Source: Paenibacillus antibioticophila
GTDB lineage: Bacteria; Bacillota; Bacilli; Paenibacillales; Paenibacillaceae
NCBI RefSeq assembly: GCF_000455265.1
Contig: NZ_HG005142.1
Coordinates: 338,458-402,457, forward strand
Reading direction: 5' to 3'
DNA: 64,000 nt
Shown here: positions 8,203 through 17,109 of the stretch, one piece after another
Position numbering within the stretch: position 1 is the stretch's first letter
Layout: every line of letters starts with the position of its first letter
Position numbers and translations under genes: made by a program
Notes under the pieces: model-generated
What the model saw: the letters and a program-made list of their open reading frames with translations, nothing else
What the model was told of the DNA's origin: nothing
Database searches by the model: none

Positions 8203-9066
8203 TTACAAACGCCTAAAGTCCAATCGCACCAACTTTTTACCATTTGGCAAAAGTACTTCCGCTTGGGATACGTTGTGATAGTGAATCTCTTCCATAGCCT
8301 GGATCAAAGATTTTGCGCTTATCTGGTGATGCACCCTGTCCAAATCGTTAAAGACACGACTATACGGAGAAGCTGACACAAATGCGTCCTCTGTATCCGT
8401 TTGAATAACACATGATACATAATGCGGTTTAACCTGGTTGATGACTTGTTGGAAACAGGCGCAGCCGATATATTCGATAAACAAGTTGGCTACAACCAGA
8501 TTGGCATGAGGAAGCAGCGAATAATCCTCCCTTAAATCCAAGCAAAGCATTTCCAACAGGTCACTCAGCTGAGGATAGCGGCTTACGCAGGCATCCAGAT
8601 AATCGCTGTTAATGTCTACGCCAATTACATGATTGATTACCCTTGGATCGATATGCTCCAGGCCGTTTCCGCCCGCAATCCCCAAAATCATGATGCTTTT
8701 GACAGGATACTGAGCAAATTGCTCCTTCATCATCGCGTTCAGGACTTGCAGCTGTCTGACAGAGTCTGATTTCATATGGTTTTCATAGTCCGTTAACTTT
8801 ATTTTTTCCCACGGGTTTCCCCGTTCCGCTTCCCTGCGGTGCCTCTCAATAAATGAAATGCTATTTCGCACAAGTAACTGCAACCCTTCTTCTTCAATCG
8901 GAAAATGCCCGGCGCCTTTTAGCATATGGAGCTCCTTTTCACTGCCAAGCTTGTCATAGAACACTCTGCTGAGCGATACATCCGTCCAGCGGTCCTGCTC
9001 AGGATGAAGCAGGATGAAAGGAGTGAAGAACTCCGCAGGCTCTATATCCAAACATGCCGCCAGCAT
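8203..9066 (-). CDS. Fusion: alpha/beta-hydrolase C-terminal remnant plus class I SAM methyltransferase
   Basis: The start at ATG 9066 has GGAGGGGG just upstream; a TTG at 9093 is inside the upstream gene. Residues 1 to about 75 read as the end of an alpha/beta hydrolase: 'LLHPEQDRWTD' (acid-residue region) and 'GAGHFPIEEEG' (catalytic histidine), but no nucleophile elbow exists upstream. Residues from about 85 on form a SAM methyltransferase: 'ILGIAGGNGLEHI' (motif I) and 'VIGVDINSDYL' (motif II). Stand-alone relatives usually begin near 'NPWEKI', so this is an in-frame chimera, probably made by deletion. The methyltransferase half may still work. Confidence 0.78.
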   Translation of the reverse strand: MLAACLDIEPAEFFTPFILLHPEQDRWTDVSLSRVFYDKLGSEKELHMLKGAGHFPIEEEGLQLLVRNSISFIERHRREAERGNPWEKIKLTDYENHMKSDSVRQLQVLNAMMKEQFAQYPVKSIMILGIAGGNGLEHIDPRVINHVIGVDINSDYLDACVSRYPQLSDLLEMLCLDLREDYSLLPHANLVVANLFIEYIGCACFQQVINQVKPHYVSCVIQTDTEDAFVSASPYSRVFNDLDRVHHQISAKSLIQAMEEIHYHNVSQAEVLLPNGKKLVRLDFRRL

Positions 9067-9079
9067 ATTTCCCCCTCCA

Positions 9080-9922
9080 TTACAAATTAACAATCGATCC
9101 GGTTTTTATGGTCCAGTCCTGCTTGATAAGTTCAATGGCTCTTGGGCTGAGTATGCTTTCATCCAGCACTGCGAATTCTCTGACATCGTCCTCAAACCAT
9201 TCCATGGCTTGCAGGAGGTTATCTCTGACCATCACCAAATCTTCTGTACAGCCATATTTCATCAAATGCTTTTGTTTAGTTTCATCTATATAATGCAGCT
9301 TGCTGGCCGAGCCGCCCCAGGTGATTTGATCATATGCCGTCAACAGCAAAGAGCTATGCGTATCCATCAAAATGCGCAGGACCCCGTTTAACTTAAAAAA
9401 GTCTTGGCGCGCAAAATACTTGGCGGACATCTGCACATGAAACCAATAAGTCGTAATCAGCCTCCGAATGTCATCTTTCCACAAATGCCCTTTGACTCCC
9501 AAATCCGCCAACGCTTGCACACTGCCATCCCGATCAAAGACGATATCCTTTGCTTGCAACTCGGTGTAGTGAATCCGGCATATCTCCTCATTGATGCGTG
9601 CCTTGTTTAAGAGGAACACATCATACTGAAACAGATGCTCCTTCTGCCGCAAAATATAGCCATAGTTCTTGATGGCCTGACTGTTGAAATCCTCCGGCCA
9701 ACAAAGGATGACTTCATCACACACGCCGCCAAGCATAACCGTGAGTTTTTCATCCACCGCCGTATAAGCGGCTTCTTCCACGAGAAAAACAATGTCGATA
9801 TCGGAATGATCGTCCGTTGTCCCATGAGCGGCAGAGCCAAAATACCATGCTCCCAGCACACCTTGTTCAGCTTTCATGGCTGTTATGAATGCGTTATGTA
9901 CAGATTGAAGTTCGTTTAACAT
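9080..9922 (-). CDS. Nucleotidyltransferase-domain protein (aminoglycoside adenylyltransferase-like)
   Basis: A 280-residue protein with the polymerase-beta nucleotidyltransferase motif 'GSAAHGTTDDHSDIDIVFLV' (about residues 29-48): GS followed by D-x-D metal ligands. The C-terminal helical part (about 150-270) is laid out like streptomycin/lincosamide-type adenylyltransferases and other KNTase-like enzymes. It has an AGGAGG ribosome binding site. It would transfer AMP to a small molecule, possibly an antibiotic; substrate cannot be inferred. It heads the minus-strand block that continues into the methyltransferase fusion 13 bp downstream. Confidence 0.8.
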   Translation of the reverse strand: MLNELQSVHNAFITAMKAEQGVLGAWYFGSAAHGTTDDHSDIDIVFLVEEAAYTAVDEKLTVMLGGVCDEVILCWPEDFNSQAIKNYGYILRQKEHLFQYDVFLLNKARINEEICRIHYTELQAKDIVFDRDGSVQALADLGVKGHLWKDDIRRLITTYWFHVQMSAKYFARQDFFKLNGVLRILMDTHSSLLLTAYDQITWGGSASKLHYIDETKQKHLMKYGCTEDLVMVRDNLLQAMEWFEDDVREFAVLDESILSPRAIELIKQDWTIKTGSIVNL

Positions 9923-9986
9923 CGCATATCCTCCTTGGGTTCTGACCTTCGATCTGCTTCAATACCTATGTCTTCATTACGAACTC

Positions 9987-10121
9987 CTATACTGCGATAT
10001 ACCAGTATACACCGTATTTGTCGACTACATCAGCGCAACAAGAGCTCCATGGAAGGGAACCCAATGGTAGCAGCACCGTTCCATCCTTCTTCAACATCTC
10101 ATATGCCCTTTTCACTTCATC
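9987..10121 (-). pseudogene. C-terminal remnant of a VOC/PhnB-like gene
   Basis: Minus-strand codons from 10121 to the TAG at 9987-9989 encode 44 residues (opening DEVKRAYEMLKKDGTVL) that match the C-terminus of PhnB/3-demethylubiquinone methyltransferase-like glyoxalase-fold proteins: 'LGSLPWSSCCADVVDKYG' then 'VYWYIAV' and stop. An in-frame TAA precedes it and the first two-thirds of the protein is missing. A decayed gene end. Confidence 0.7.
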
Positions 10122-10164
10122 TTATTCACTCTCCATAATGTTATACTTTTCACAAACATTATCT

Positions 10165-10884
10165 CTAAAAGGCATTCCAAAAAAATGTAAAGATAAACAC
10201 ACAGCCCCAGGCATTCCCGGTGTATTCTTTTACCATCACCATGCCATAGACAATGAGAAATATCGTCAACATTTCAATAATACCTTCAGCAGTTACACCG
10301 ATTGCACCATGAATAAGGATGCACAGCACAGCGCAAGCAATAGCTCCCCAATTAAGCCATCGATTCTTACTGGGATATCGCCGGTTGATTTTATCGCTGA
10401 TTACCACGTAATTGAAACCTTCAAAGAACCCCCAGACAATAGCAGTTATTAGTATTCCAATAACATTTATCGGAAAATCGTTCAATAACACCTCCCGGGT
10501 TGTCCAAACCGACTGGAATGGTAAATAGCTTGTTATTTGCCCCGTCGATAGCATGAAAATCATATAAGGAACAAAGCATAGGGAACACAAAATAACGGAT
10601 AGTACCGCCCCTTTTCTGTTCAAACCATAAGTAAGCAGATTCTCTTTTCTGATCATGGACACCATGACAATTCCTAATCCCGCCAGACCAAATTGAAAGC
10701 CAGCGCTCCAAAGGACACGCAGAAGGATATTAATACTGCTATCCTTTACAAACGCAATAAATTGATTTTGAAATACCATGTATATCCCAAGCACCACAAA
10801 AGAAATCAAGGCAATAGCCCATAAATCCACGTCTGTTTTTCGCTGTTCCAACGATAAATCCTTCTTGGGTTTATTGCTCATCAT
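10165..10884 (-). CDS. Multi-pass membrane protein, CPBP-like
   Basis: A 239-residue membrane protein with about seven hydrophobic segments. The order 'WGFFEGFNYVVISDKINRRY' (about 146-165), 'LCILIHGAIG' and the end 'TGNAWGCVFIFTFFWNAF' matches the three motif regions of CPBP (CAAX-protease/bacteriocin-processing) proteins. The canonical first motif EExxxR is degraded here (one E, no R), so protease activity is doubtful. No good ribosome binding site precedes the ATG. Location between decayed genes suggests an accessory role. Alternative: an unrelated permease-like protein. Confidence 0.6.
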   Translation of the reverse strand: MMSNKPKKDLSLEQRKTDVDLWAIALISFVVLGIYMVFQNQFIAFVKDSSINILLRVLWSAGFQFGLAGLGIVMVSMIRKENLLTYGLNRKGAVLSVILCSLCFVPYMIFMLSTGQITSYLPFQSVWTTREVLLNDFPINVIGILITAIVWGFFEGFNYVVISDKINRRYPSKNRWLNWGAIACAVLCILIHGAIGVTAEGIIEMLTIFLIVYGMVMVKEYTGNAWGCVFIFTFFWNAF

Positions 10885-10975
10885 AAGAAAACACCATATT
10901 CGCTTTCACGGAATAGTATAATTTCTATATTCATGTCTCTCTCCTTTATATATAGGCTATACTTCATGACTTTTA

Positions 10976-11935
10976 TCATTTAGGGTTCAACTCGATATAT
11001 TTCTTACCTAATAAGGTTGTCGCCCAGTCATATGAGTCCGCCGTTTCATACTTCCGATACACATGTTCTTGCGCAACGATCATTAACAAATAAAGATCGT
11101 ACCAAAGAATTCTTCGGTTCTCCTCCTCTGTCAGCTGCCCAATTCCGTAGCCTCTCAAAAAGTCAGGCGATTGAGCATAGGATCTGAATCCAACCTCCAT
11201 AAGCGGATCGCCCCACAGGCATCGCTCCCAATCAATGATCCCCGTAAGCCTCCCGTCCTCAATAAAAATATTGCCATCCCATACATCCCAATGAACTAAA
11301 CGAGGCGTTACAACCTCAAGAAATAGGTTTTTATCTTTATCCAGTAAATCCAGCAGCTCGCGCGATGAGATTTTAAGATCAATGCTTTCCTTTTCTGCAT
11401 CCATCATGACGGCTTTCAACATTTCACAAAACACTTCATACCAGTTTTCGCCTTGAAATTTCTTTAGGCCAGGATAACCGAAGTAAGCGTTTGTAATTTG
11501 GTTAATTTCTTTAGTCAGCGAACCCACCAGAGAATAAACATCGTTTACCTCCTGTGGGGTCAATCTTGATTTCCGGGTAGACAAGCTTTCTCCTTTTAAC
11601 TTTTCCATGAAAAAATAGGGCGCACTACACCATTGACATGAGGGATCATAAAATTCGACCCTCGGTACGGGGACATGGGTCTTCTGTGCAACTAATCGCA
11701 TTGAACGCACTTCGGACTCCATGATATTCTGTTCGTAGGTCATGACCGTGACTGTAGGGTGAGGCGCTATCTTGAGAATACTTGCTGTCCCATCATCGAA
11801 AGAAACCTCGTAGGCGATATTAAAATATCCTTCCGTCAGTTCACGAAAATTTTCGAGTTTTCTCTCAGGGAAAGCCTGCTGAATCAATTTTGCGAGTGTC
11901 GATTCACTTTGGATGTTTTTAGTTAAATACGCCAT
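10976..11935 (-). CDS. Phosphotransferase-family (APH/choline kinase-like) enzyme
   Basis: A 319-residue aminoglycoside-phosphotransferase-fold kinase. The catalytic loop 'LVHWDVWDGNIFI' (D and N essential) and the metal-binding 'GIIDWERCLWGDP' are intact, with an N-terminal ATP-binding lobe (about 30-100). The start is placed at ATG 11935 with AAAGGG 8 nt upstream, rather than a GTG at 11944 that overlaps that site. The family phosphorylates aminoglycosides, macrolides, amino alcohols or sugars; which one is not readable. Divergent from the AraC regulator at 12106. Confidence 0.85.
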   Translation of the reverse strand: MAYLTKNIQSESTLAKLIQQAFPERKLENFRELTEGYFNIAYEVSFDDGTASILKIAPHPTVTVMTYEQNIMESEVRSMRLVAQKTHVPVPRVEFYDPSCQWCSAPYFFMEKLKGESLSTRKSRLTPQEVNDVYSLVGSLTKEINQITNAYFGYPGLKKFQGENWYEVFCEMLKAVMMDAEKESIDLKISSRELLDLLDKDKNLFLEVVTPRLVHWDVWDGNIFIEDGRLTGIIDWERCLWGDPLMEVGFRSYAQSPDFLRGYGIGQLTEEENRRILWYDLYLLMIVAQEHVYRKYETADSYDWATTLLGKKYIELNPK

Positions 11936-12105
11936 TTCTCCCACCCTTTGTCCATGTTGTTATCTATTCCATTTTCACCTGGCCTAGCTCCAGTATAATT
12001 TCAAAGCATAGAAAAACATATTTACCCACTTTAGATCTTACCTATCTTAAGTTTACTTTTTCATACTTATAGTTTGACTTATAACGTTTGAGAGGGGCAA
12101 TCAAC

Positions 12106-13131
12106 TTGGATCATTCCTTTTATAAAGTGCTTCAACTGTCAGATCTGGAAGAGAAAAAGCGGATTGACCGTTCACTCGATGAATTAATGGAAGATGAGTA
12201 TCAATTAAATGACAATATGAGAAAGCTTATTGAGGATCAACAATATGTATTTCCTTCGTTGAACCAGAATCATGCTACACCTGATATGTTGATCCGAACG
12301 CAAGATACAATCAGCGCTAAGAAGCATCACTATTCAACGACACCTTATTTTCATCGGCACGACTTTATCGAAATGGTCTACGTATATAAAGGTCTTTGTT
12401 ATCAATATATTGAATCGCAAGATCAGCTCATGATTCTGAATGAAGGAGAATTATTTATTCTTAACCAGAATGTGCTGCACGCATTGTATCAGCCAAATCC
12501 AGAAGACATCATCATCAAGATGATTATTCCCCCTAGGTACTTAGGGTTTGAATTTGGCGAACGTCAGGAGTTTCAGGACTCCATTCTTGATTTTTTAACT
12601 AAGTCAGTGATGAAAAGGAGTTTATCCTACCACTATTTGCATTTTCGTACGGCGTCAAATCCGTTAATCAGGACTTTTGTTGAAAGATTGGTTACTGAAT
12701 ACTATCAAAAGGCAGACTACTTTGAAGATGCCATGTGCTATTATTTAAAGCTGTTATTCGTCGAGCTTAGCAGAAGTAAATCCATCATAAACAGTATGCA
12801 TTTTGAAATGAAAACGAAACGATTACAACATGAACAACTGCTGAACTATGTAAGAGAAAATATGCAAACCATTACCCTGGACCAATTGGCTAATGAATTT
12901 TCATATAATAAGTGCTATCTTAGCCGATTAATCTCCGAGGAATTTGGAGAAAGCTTTCAGAAAATAGTAAGAGATATACGGATGGGAGAAATCGAGAAAT
13001 TAATCCGATACACGAATCTATCCATTGAACAAATTGCTGAACGAGTAGGGTATAAAAACGCCGTTATCATCTATAAAATGATCCGCGAAAAATATAATAT
13101 GACTCCAAGCGAATTTCGAAAGAACCGATGA
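12106..13131 (+). CDS. AraC-family regulator with cupin sensor domain
   Basis: The best start is TTG at 12106, 7 nt after AGAGGGGC; a TTG at 12088 lies before that site. The 341-residue protein has an N-terminal cupin (about 75-160: 'YFHRHDFIEMVYVYKG', 'GELFILNQNVLHA') and a C-terminal double HTH (about 245-340) including 'ITLDQLANEFSYNKCYLSRLI' split by usual helices and the terminal 'YNMTPSEFRKNR'. It is divergent from the phosphotransferase at 10976-11935, which it may control. Effector unknown. Confidence 0.88.
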   Translation: MDHSFYKVLQLSDLEEKKRIDRSLDELMEDEYQLNDNMRKLIEDQQYVFPSLNQNHATPDMLIRTQDTISAKKHHYSTTPYFHRHDFIEMVYVYKGLCYQYIESQDQLMILNEGELFILNQNVLHALYQPNPEDIIIKMIIPPRYLGFEFGERQEFQDSILDFLTKSVMKRSLSYHYLHFRTASNPLIRTFVERLVTEYYQKADYFEDAMCYYLKLLFVELSRSKSIINSMHFEMKTKRLQHEQLLNYVRENMQTITLDQLANEFSYNKCYLSRLISEEFGESFQKIVRDIRMGEIEKLIRYTNLSIEQIAERVGYKNAVIIYKMIREKYNMTPSEFRKNR

Positions 13132-13149
13132 TATTTGTTGCCTCTAATG

Positions 13150-14148
13150 TCATGAATTTAAGCAATTTTCTTTGACTGGAATTAATAGATCAAGCTGAAA
13201 GCCTTCACCTTCCGGGTCAGGAAGATACACTCGATTCACATAATTTAAGGATTCTTCAAGCCAGCCGAACATGTTTCCAGAGTCCCAGTTGCCAGCATAC
13301 TCGTATTTTTCGCTATTTCTGACCCATCTTGCAAGCCAATCCCATGCTTCAAAGTGACCGAACGGGATCATGTACGCGGCATATAATCCCCCGTTAAAGC
13401 GTTTCTTTACCAAAGGCTCCGGCACTTCCATATCCTCCGGGATGGTAACCCACATCTCGTAACCATGATGATTTGTTTCGTCGACCGGATTCGGGGCATT
13501 GAATCCATAATGACGCAAATCCGGTTTGATTTTTGGTAAATCATGCTCTAACACAAACTTATCTATCATTCGTGAGACCGTGCTTTCCGGTTCATCTCCC
13601 TCATATTGATAAGCAGCCACAGCGGCAGGCGGCAGGTAAATAATCCGCACATCCCTATCACTTAATTTGTCCAGATTTTCACTTGCCTTGTTTAAATCCT
13701 CCAATGTTTTCTCCTCCTTTATTTTGTGATTTATGTTAGAAAGCGGTGCAATGATCGGCACTATATCGGCATTTTCCAAAATATCTGTCATAAGACAGAT
13801 GCCTGACTTTTCTCGAAGCTCATCCACGAATTTGTTTAAAATGGAACGAATGGTTGATAATGAATCGATTTCGATATTGATAGCATGAATGTTCTGAATA
13901 AGGATATTTGTTGCATGAACAGCATCCGGATTAGCCAGTAACATACCTATTTGTTTCAAAGAGATGCGTAGTTTACGTAGAATAAGGATTTGGTTTATGC
14001 GCGTACAAGCTTCTGCATCGTATACCCGGTAAGAGTACCCTTGCACTCGTTGACTTTGAATCAGACCCAGTTGTTCATAATAGCGCAACATGCGGGTAGA
14101 AATACCCAACAATTTTGTAACCTCTGTTATCGTCTTTAAATTGTTCAT
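13150..14148 (-). CDS. MerR-family regulator with GyrI-like effector domain
   Basis: A 332-residue one-component regulator. The N-terminal MerR HTH reads 'ITEVTKLLGISTRMLRYYEQLGLI', a coiled-coil linker follows (about 85-130), and the C-terminal 180 residues are a GyrI-like effector domain ('YEMWVTIPEDMEVPEP', 'GGLYAAYMIPFGHFEAW'). AGGAG precedes the ATG. It is immediately downstream of a decayed CPBP-type gene (14173-14549), the likely lost partner. Similar proteins (BltR, YdfL type) sense amphipathic drugs. Confidence 0.88.
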   Translation of the reverse strand: MNNLKTITEVTKLLGISTRMLRYYEQLGLIQSQRVQGYSYRVYDAEACTRINQILILRKLRISLKQIGMLLANPDAVHATNILIQNIHAINIEIDSLSTIRSILNKFVDELREKSGICLMTDILENADIVPIIAPLSNINHKIKEEKTLEDLNKASENLDKLSDRDVRIIYLPPAAVAAYQYEGDEPESTVSRMIDKFVLEHDLPKIKPDLRHYGFNAPNPVDETNHHGYEMWVTIPEDMEVPEPLVKKRFNGGLYAAYMIPFGHFEAWDWLARWVRNSEKYEYAGNWDSGNMFGWLEESLNYVNRVYLPDPEGEGFQLDLLIPVKENCLNS

Positions 14149-14172
14149 GCCTGATCTCCTTTCTCATACAGA

Positions 14173-14549
14173 TCATAAAGTGCGACACGACGTCAATGTC
14201 AAGGTTCTCCTGTGCTTCTTGTCGTACATCACAACGGTTACAATTGAAACAAGAACAATCGCAGCATTTGCGGCAATGGTTCCCGCCCAAGTCATAGTCG
14301 TCGTACCGAAGATGGGGGATGCCGCATTGAAGCTACTTGTTTGTTTTTCCTCAGAACGATATACGAAGCAATAGCGGGCGACAAAATATAGATTGCAAAA
14401 GGAATATTCATCATGAATTGCTGGAATGTGTGAACCCAATTGTGTACCGTATATCCGAATGGCCCAAGAGCAATCAAAGCACCTGACACAAGGTAGGCTA
14501 TGAAAAATGTCAGCAGCGTAAATTGTACTGCGATCTTTTTGTCCGTCAT
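14173..14549 (-). pseudogene. Truncated, frameshifted CPBP-family membrane protease gene
   Basis: From ATG 14549 the minus strand encodes a CPBP-like N-terminus with two hydrophobic segments ('FFIAYLVSGALIALGPFGY', 'MMNIPFAIYILSPAIASYIV'), then the frame fails near 14345. The other frame down to 14173 continues as a hydrophobic tail ('WAGTIAANAAIVLVSIVTVV') with a basic end like the C-terminus of the same family. The central catalytic part is missing, so an internal deletion plus frameshift is likely. A small dyad AGCGT-CCAT-ACGCT (about 14595-14608) lies in its former promoter. Confidence 0.6.
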
Positions 14550-14661
14550 GATTTCTTCATCCCCACCTTTTATTGATACTATATATTAATTTTAGCGTAT
14601 GGACGCTTTGACTTTTATCACTTGGTTGAGGAAGGTGTCAGGACTTAATCATATGTAGTAA

Positions 14662-14687
14662 AGCACCTGCCGGATTGGTCAGGTGCT
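14662..14687 (-). terminator. Rho-independent terminator after the AraC-GyrI gene
   Basis: Inverted repeat AGCACCTG / CAGGTGCT with a 10-nt loop, followed on the minus strand by TTTACT. It lies 8 bp after the stop of the minus-strand AraC gene at 14696. Confidence 0.65.
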
Positions 14688-14695
14688 TCTAACGA

Positions 14696-15676
14696 TTATG
14701 ACTTCCGTACCGGTCTGATATACTTAAAAAACCGCTCCGGATCATGATACATGTAAATGATTCTGCCGGGGGAAGTATCCAGACAGTAACCGGTGCCTGC
14801 AAAATCAAAAGTTGCCATTGCTTGTTCCAGCTTCTCCTCCACACTGCGATTTTCCTGCTCATAATCAAACGGCCCATGTTCAAAGACGAGATAATCGGCT
14901 TCGGGAACATCGATCAATAGCATTTGTGGGGGGACTTCGCCTTGATAATCCAAAGGAAGTCGCACACCATAGCACTCTGTACGTGGAATCCCCCAACCGC
15001 AGAGTCTGCCGTCCGGGTCAATGATGTACGCCATAATCTGACCGCTGCCGCTGTTCGTAACACTCCCGCCATCGTCATCCAATTTACCCTTGATACTATC
15101 GAGCAAGCCGCATATGGTTTCGCAGTCCTGGCCGGGAATAAGGCTTTGCTTTTGCCAAAAATCCCAATACCCATTACTCTCATCGTTTTTGATATGCAAA
15201 AATTTGTGCGCGGGAATGGTTACAAAATAAACGTTAACCCCGTCTGCCGATTTGATCATACCGATCTCTCCCAATCCGAAAAAGTAGCGGTCGAAAGGGG
15301 TGATTTTTGTACGAAGGGCAACAGGCATAGGCTGTTTTCGGTATTCACTTGGAGTTACACCATAGGTTCCCTTAAAAGCTCGGGTAAAAGCTTCATGTGA
15401 TGAAAAACCATATTCAAACGCAATATCCAACAGGCTTTTGTCACTATCCCGAACCTCTTTTAGTGCAAAGGCCAGTTTTCTGTGCCGCAGATAATCCCTA
15501 AATTGCATACCCGATATTTCCTTAAATTTTCTCGTCATATGAAATTCGGAATAACCTAACTTGCGGGAAAGAAATCGGAGCGATATCGCTTCACCGTTAC
15601 GATGTTGAATACACTCGTCAATTTCATCAACGATGATTTGGATTTGCTTGTGCCACTCGTACATTCGTCTGTTCAC
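14696..15676 (-). CDS. AraC-family regulator with C-terminal GyrI-like domain
   Basis: A 326-residue protein with an N-terminal AraC double HTH (about 15-115: 'SLRFLSRKLGYSEFHMTRKF', 'YGFSSHEAFTRAFKGTYGVTPSEYRK') and a C-terminal effector-binding domain (about 120-320) of the GyrI/AraC_E_bind type. The order HTH then effector is that of Rob/SoxS-fused sensors. It has no obvious co-directional partner; the upstream neighbour on the same strand is the DUF6544 gene 97 bp away. Ligand unknown. Confidence 0.88.
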   Translation of the reverse strand: MNRRMYEWHKQIQIIVDEIDECIQHRNGEAISLRFLSRKLGYSEFHMTRKFKEISGMQFRDYLRHRKLAFALKEVRDSDKSLLDIAFEYGFSSHEAFTRAFKGTYGVTPSEYRKQPMPVALRTKITPFDRYFFGLGEIGMIKSADGVNVYFVTIPAHKFLHIKNDESNGYWDFWQKQSLIPGQDCETICGLLDSIKGKLDDDGGSVTNSGSGQIMAYIIDPDGRLCGWGIPRTECYGVRLPLDYQGEVPPQMLLIDVPEADYLVFEHGPFDYEQENRSVEEKLEQAMATFDFAGTGYCLDTSPGRIIYMYHDPERFFKYIRPVRKS

Positions 15677-15773
15677 CTCGTTTCAACGACTCTAAAGCCA
15701 TTATAGAGTGATGGAAATTTCATTGTTTGATTTTACTTGCTGAAAAGCGAGGATATAGCTTCCCATCGCCGAA

Positions 15774-16628
15774 TCATTTTGGGACGTCATCGAACTGCGC
15801 TTCCTTCACTTCGAATCGAAACCAGTGAAACGGCCCCGTTCGCAGGTTCCAGCTAACCTCGCCCTGCGAAGGAATGAGAATACCCTGAAATTGTTTGTAG
15901 GTTCCCATACGAATCTCCCACTCCTCCAAAGTGCAGGTTCCTCCAGCTTCTTTATATCGTTGCGCCACAAAACGAACGGGCTCGCCCGTTTTTTGAAAAT
16001 AAAAGGTGCCTGACGCGTTGATGTCTCCATAGGAGATGTTGGCTCGCGCCATATCGTCACCGATCGCTTCCCAAGAAATATACGGCGACAAAGCCGCTGT
16101 CGGATACCAGACCATTTCAGCCAGATATCGTACAAGCGATCCCTGATTAATCTCGCGGCCATGTGCATGCCCCACCTTTAACACGCCCATAAGCTTGATG
16201 AGCATATCGGCTTGACCGTTCAGGTACAAGTCTCTGCCATGAATCTTAACCCCCGGAGCCGCCCGAATTCTCGCCCTCCAGATGAAAGAAGGCCAGTCAA
16301 GCAAGGAGTACTGCTTTGCGCTGAACGGCATCCACCTTCCCTCTGGCTTCGTGCGCAGCATTCCTTCCTGCCTAATCATCACCGATCGAATCGGCTTCTC
16401 CATGTCCAATGCATGAGTAAGGCGCAACCACCTCAACACCGGCGGCGGCAACTGCTGCAACCTATCTTCATTGATTTGGATAACGGGCTCATGAAAGCAT
16501 GCTTGCAGAAGGAGAGCTGTTTCCTTTTTTACGCTTTGCCGAAAAGTGAAATTTTTAACAAACGCAGCTATGAGTAATCCTGATCCGATAATCGTGATAA
16601 TAATGACTAAAGTCTGAAGCCAATGCAT
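15774..16628 (-). CDS. DUF6544-family membrane-anchored protein
   Basis: A 284-residue protein with one N-terminal membrane helix (about 5-25, 'LVIIITIIGSGLLIAAFV') and a soluble beta-rich domain. It fits the DUF6544/DUF6920 family: 'PPPVLRWLRLTHAL', 'FSAKQYSLLDWPSFIWRAR', 'YLAEMVWYPTAALSPYISW' and 'GTFYFQKTGEP'. The role of the family is not established. AGGAGG precedes the ATG at 16628. It lies 31 bp after the MarR gene on the same strand and is likely co-transcribed and MarR-regulated. Confidence 0.75.
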   Translation of the reverse strand: MHWLQTLVIIITIIGSGLLIAAFVKNFTFRQSVKKETALLLQACFHEPVIQINEDRLQQLPPPVLRWLRLTHALDMEKPIRSVMIRQEGMLRTKPEGRWMPFSAKQYSLLDWPSFIWRARIRAAPGVKIHGRDLYLNGQADMLIKLMGVLKVGHAHGREINQGSLVRYLAEMVWYPTAALSPYISWEAIGDDMARANISYGDINASGTFYFQKTGEPVRFVAQRYKEAGGTCTLEEWEIRMGTYKQFQGILIPSQGEVSWNLRTGPFHWFRFEVKEAQFDDVPK

Positions 16629-16659
16629 GCGCCGCCTCCTCTATGATCCATCAGTGAAA

Positions 16660-17109
16660 TTAATTCATACGCGCTTCCAACTTTACGATGTTCGATACTA
16701 ATTGATCAATAAGGGCTGTGAAGTGCCGGAGATCATCATCCGTGAAGCACTCGAACAAATCGTGTAAAAAGGCCAACTCCCGATCTTCTCTCCCCGCAAA
16801 ATGCTCCTGACATCTCGCAGTAAGGCTGATTCGTTTGATACGGCGATCGGAGTTATCGATGGAAATTTGAACAAAGCCCTTCTTATCAAGACTTCGGACC
16901 ATTTGCATGACGTTCTGATGAGAAACGCTGAGTACGCCGGCAATTTCTTTCACAGAGAGTATCTGCGGCTGACTTTTATACATAATGGCAATCAACAGCC
17001 ACTGCTTCACCGTTACTTCGAGATCCAGCCGATCCCCCAGTACCTGCAGTCGATTTGCGATAATGAATAGCGAGGCGAAAATATTCCCTTTATTCTCATC
17101 CACAGTCAT
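16660..17109 (-). CDS. MarR-family transcriptional regulator
   Basis: Start at ATG 17109 with GGGAGAGG about 8 nt upstream; a TTG at 17130 precedes that site and is less likely. The 149-residue protein has the MarR winged helix: 'LSVKEIAGVLSVSHQNVMQMV' broken by usual turns, 'LDKKGFVQISIDNSDRRIKRISLT' as the wing, and flanking dimerisation helices. It leads the DUF6544 gene. AT-rich dyad-bearing sequence upstream (about 17130-17160, with a TATAAT-like -10) is a probable autoregulated promoter. Confidence 0.88.
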   Translation of the reverse strand: MTVDENKGNIFASLFIIANRLQVLGDRLDLEVTVKQWLLIAIMYKSQPQILSVKEIAGVLSVSHQNVMQMVRSLDKKGFVQISIDNSDRRIKRISLTARCQEHFAGREDRELAFLHDLFECFTDDDLRHFTALIDQLVSNIVKLEARMN

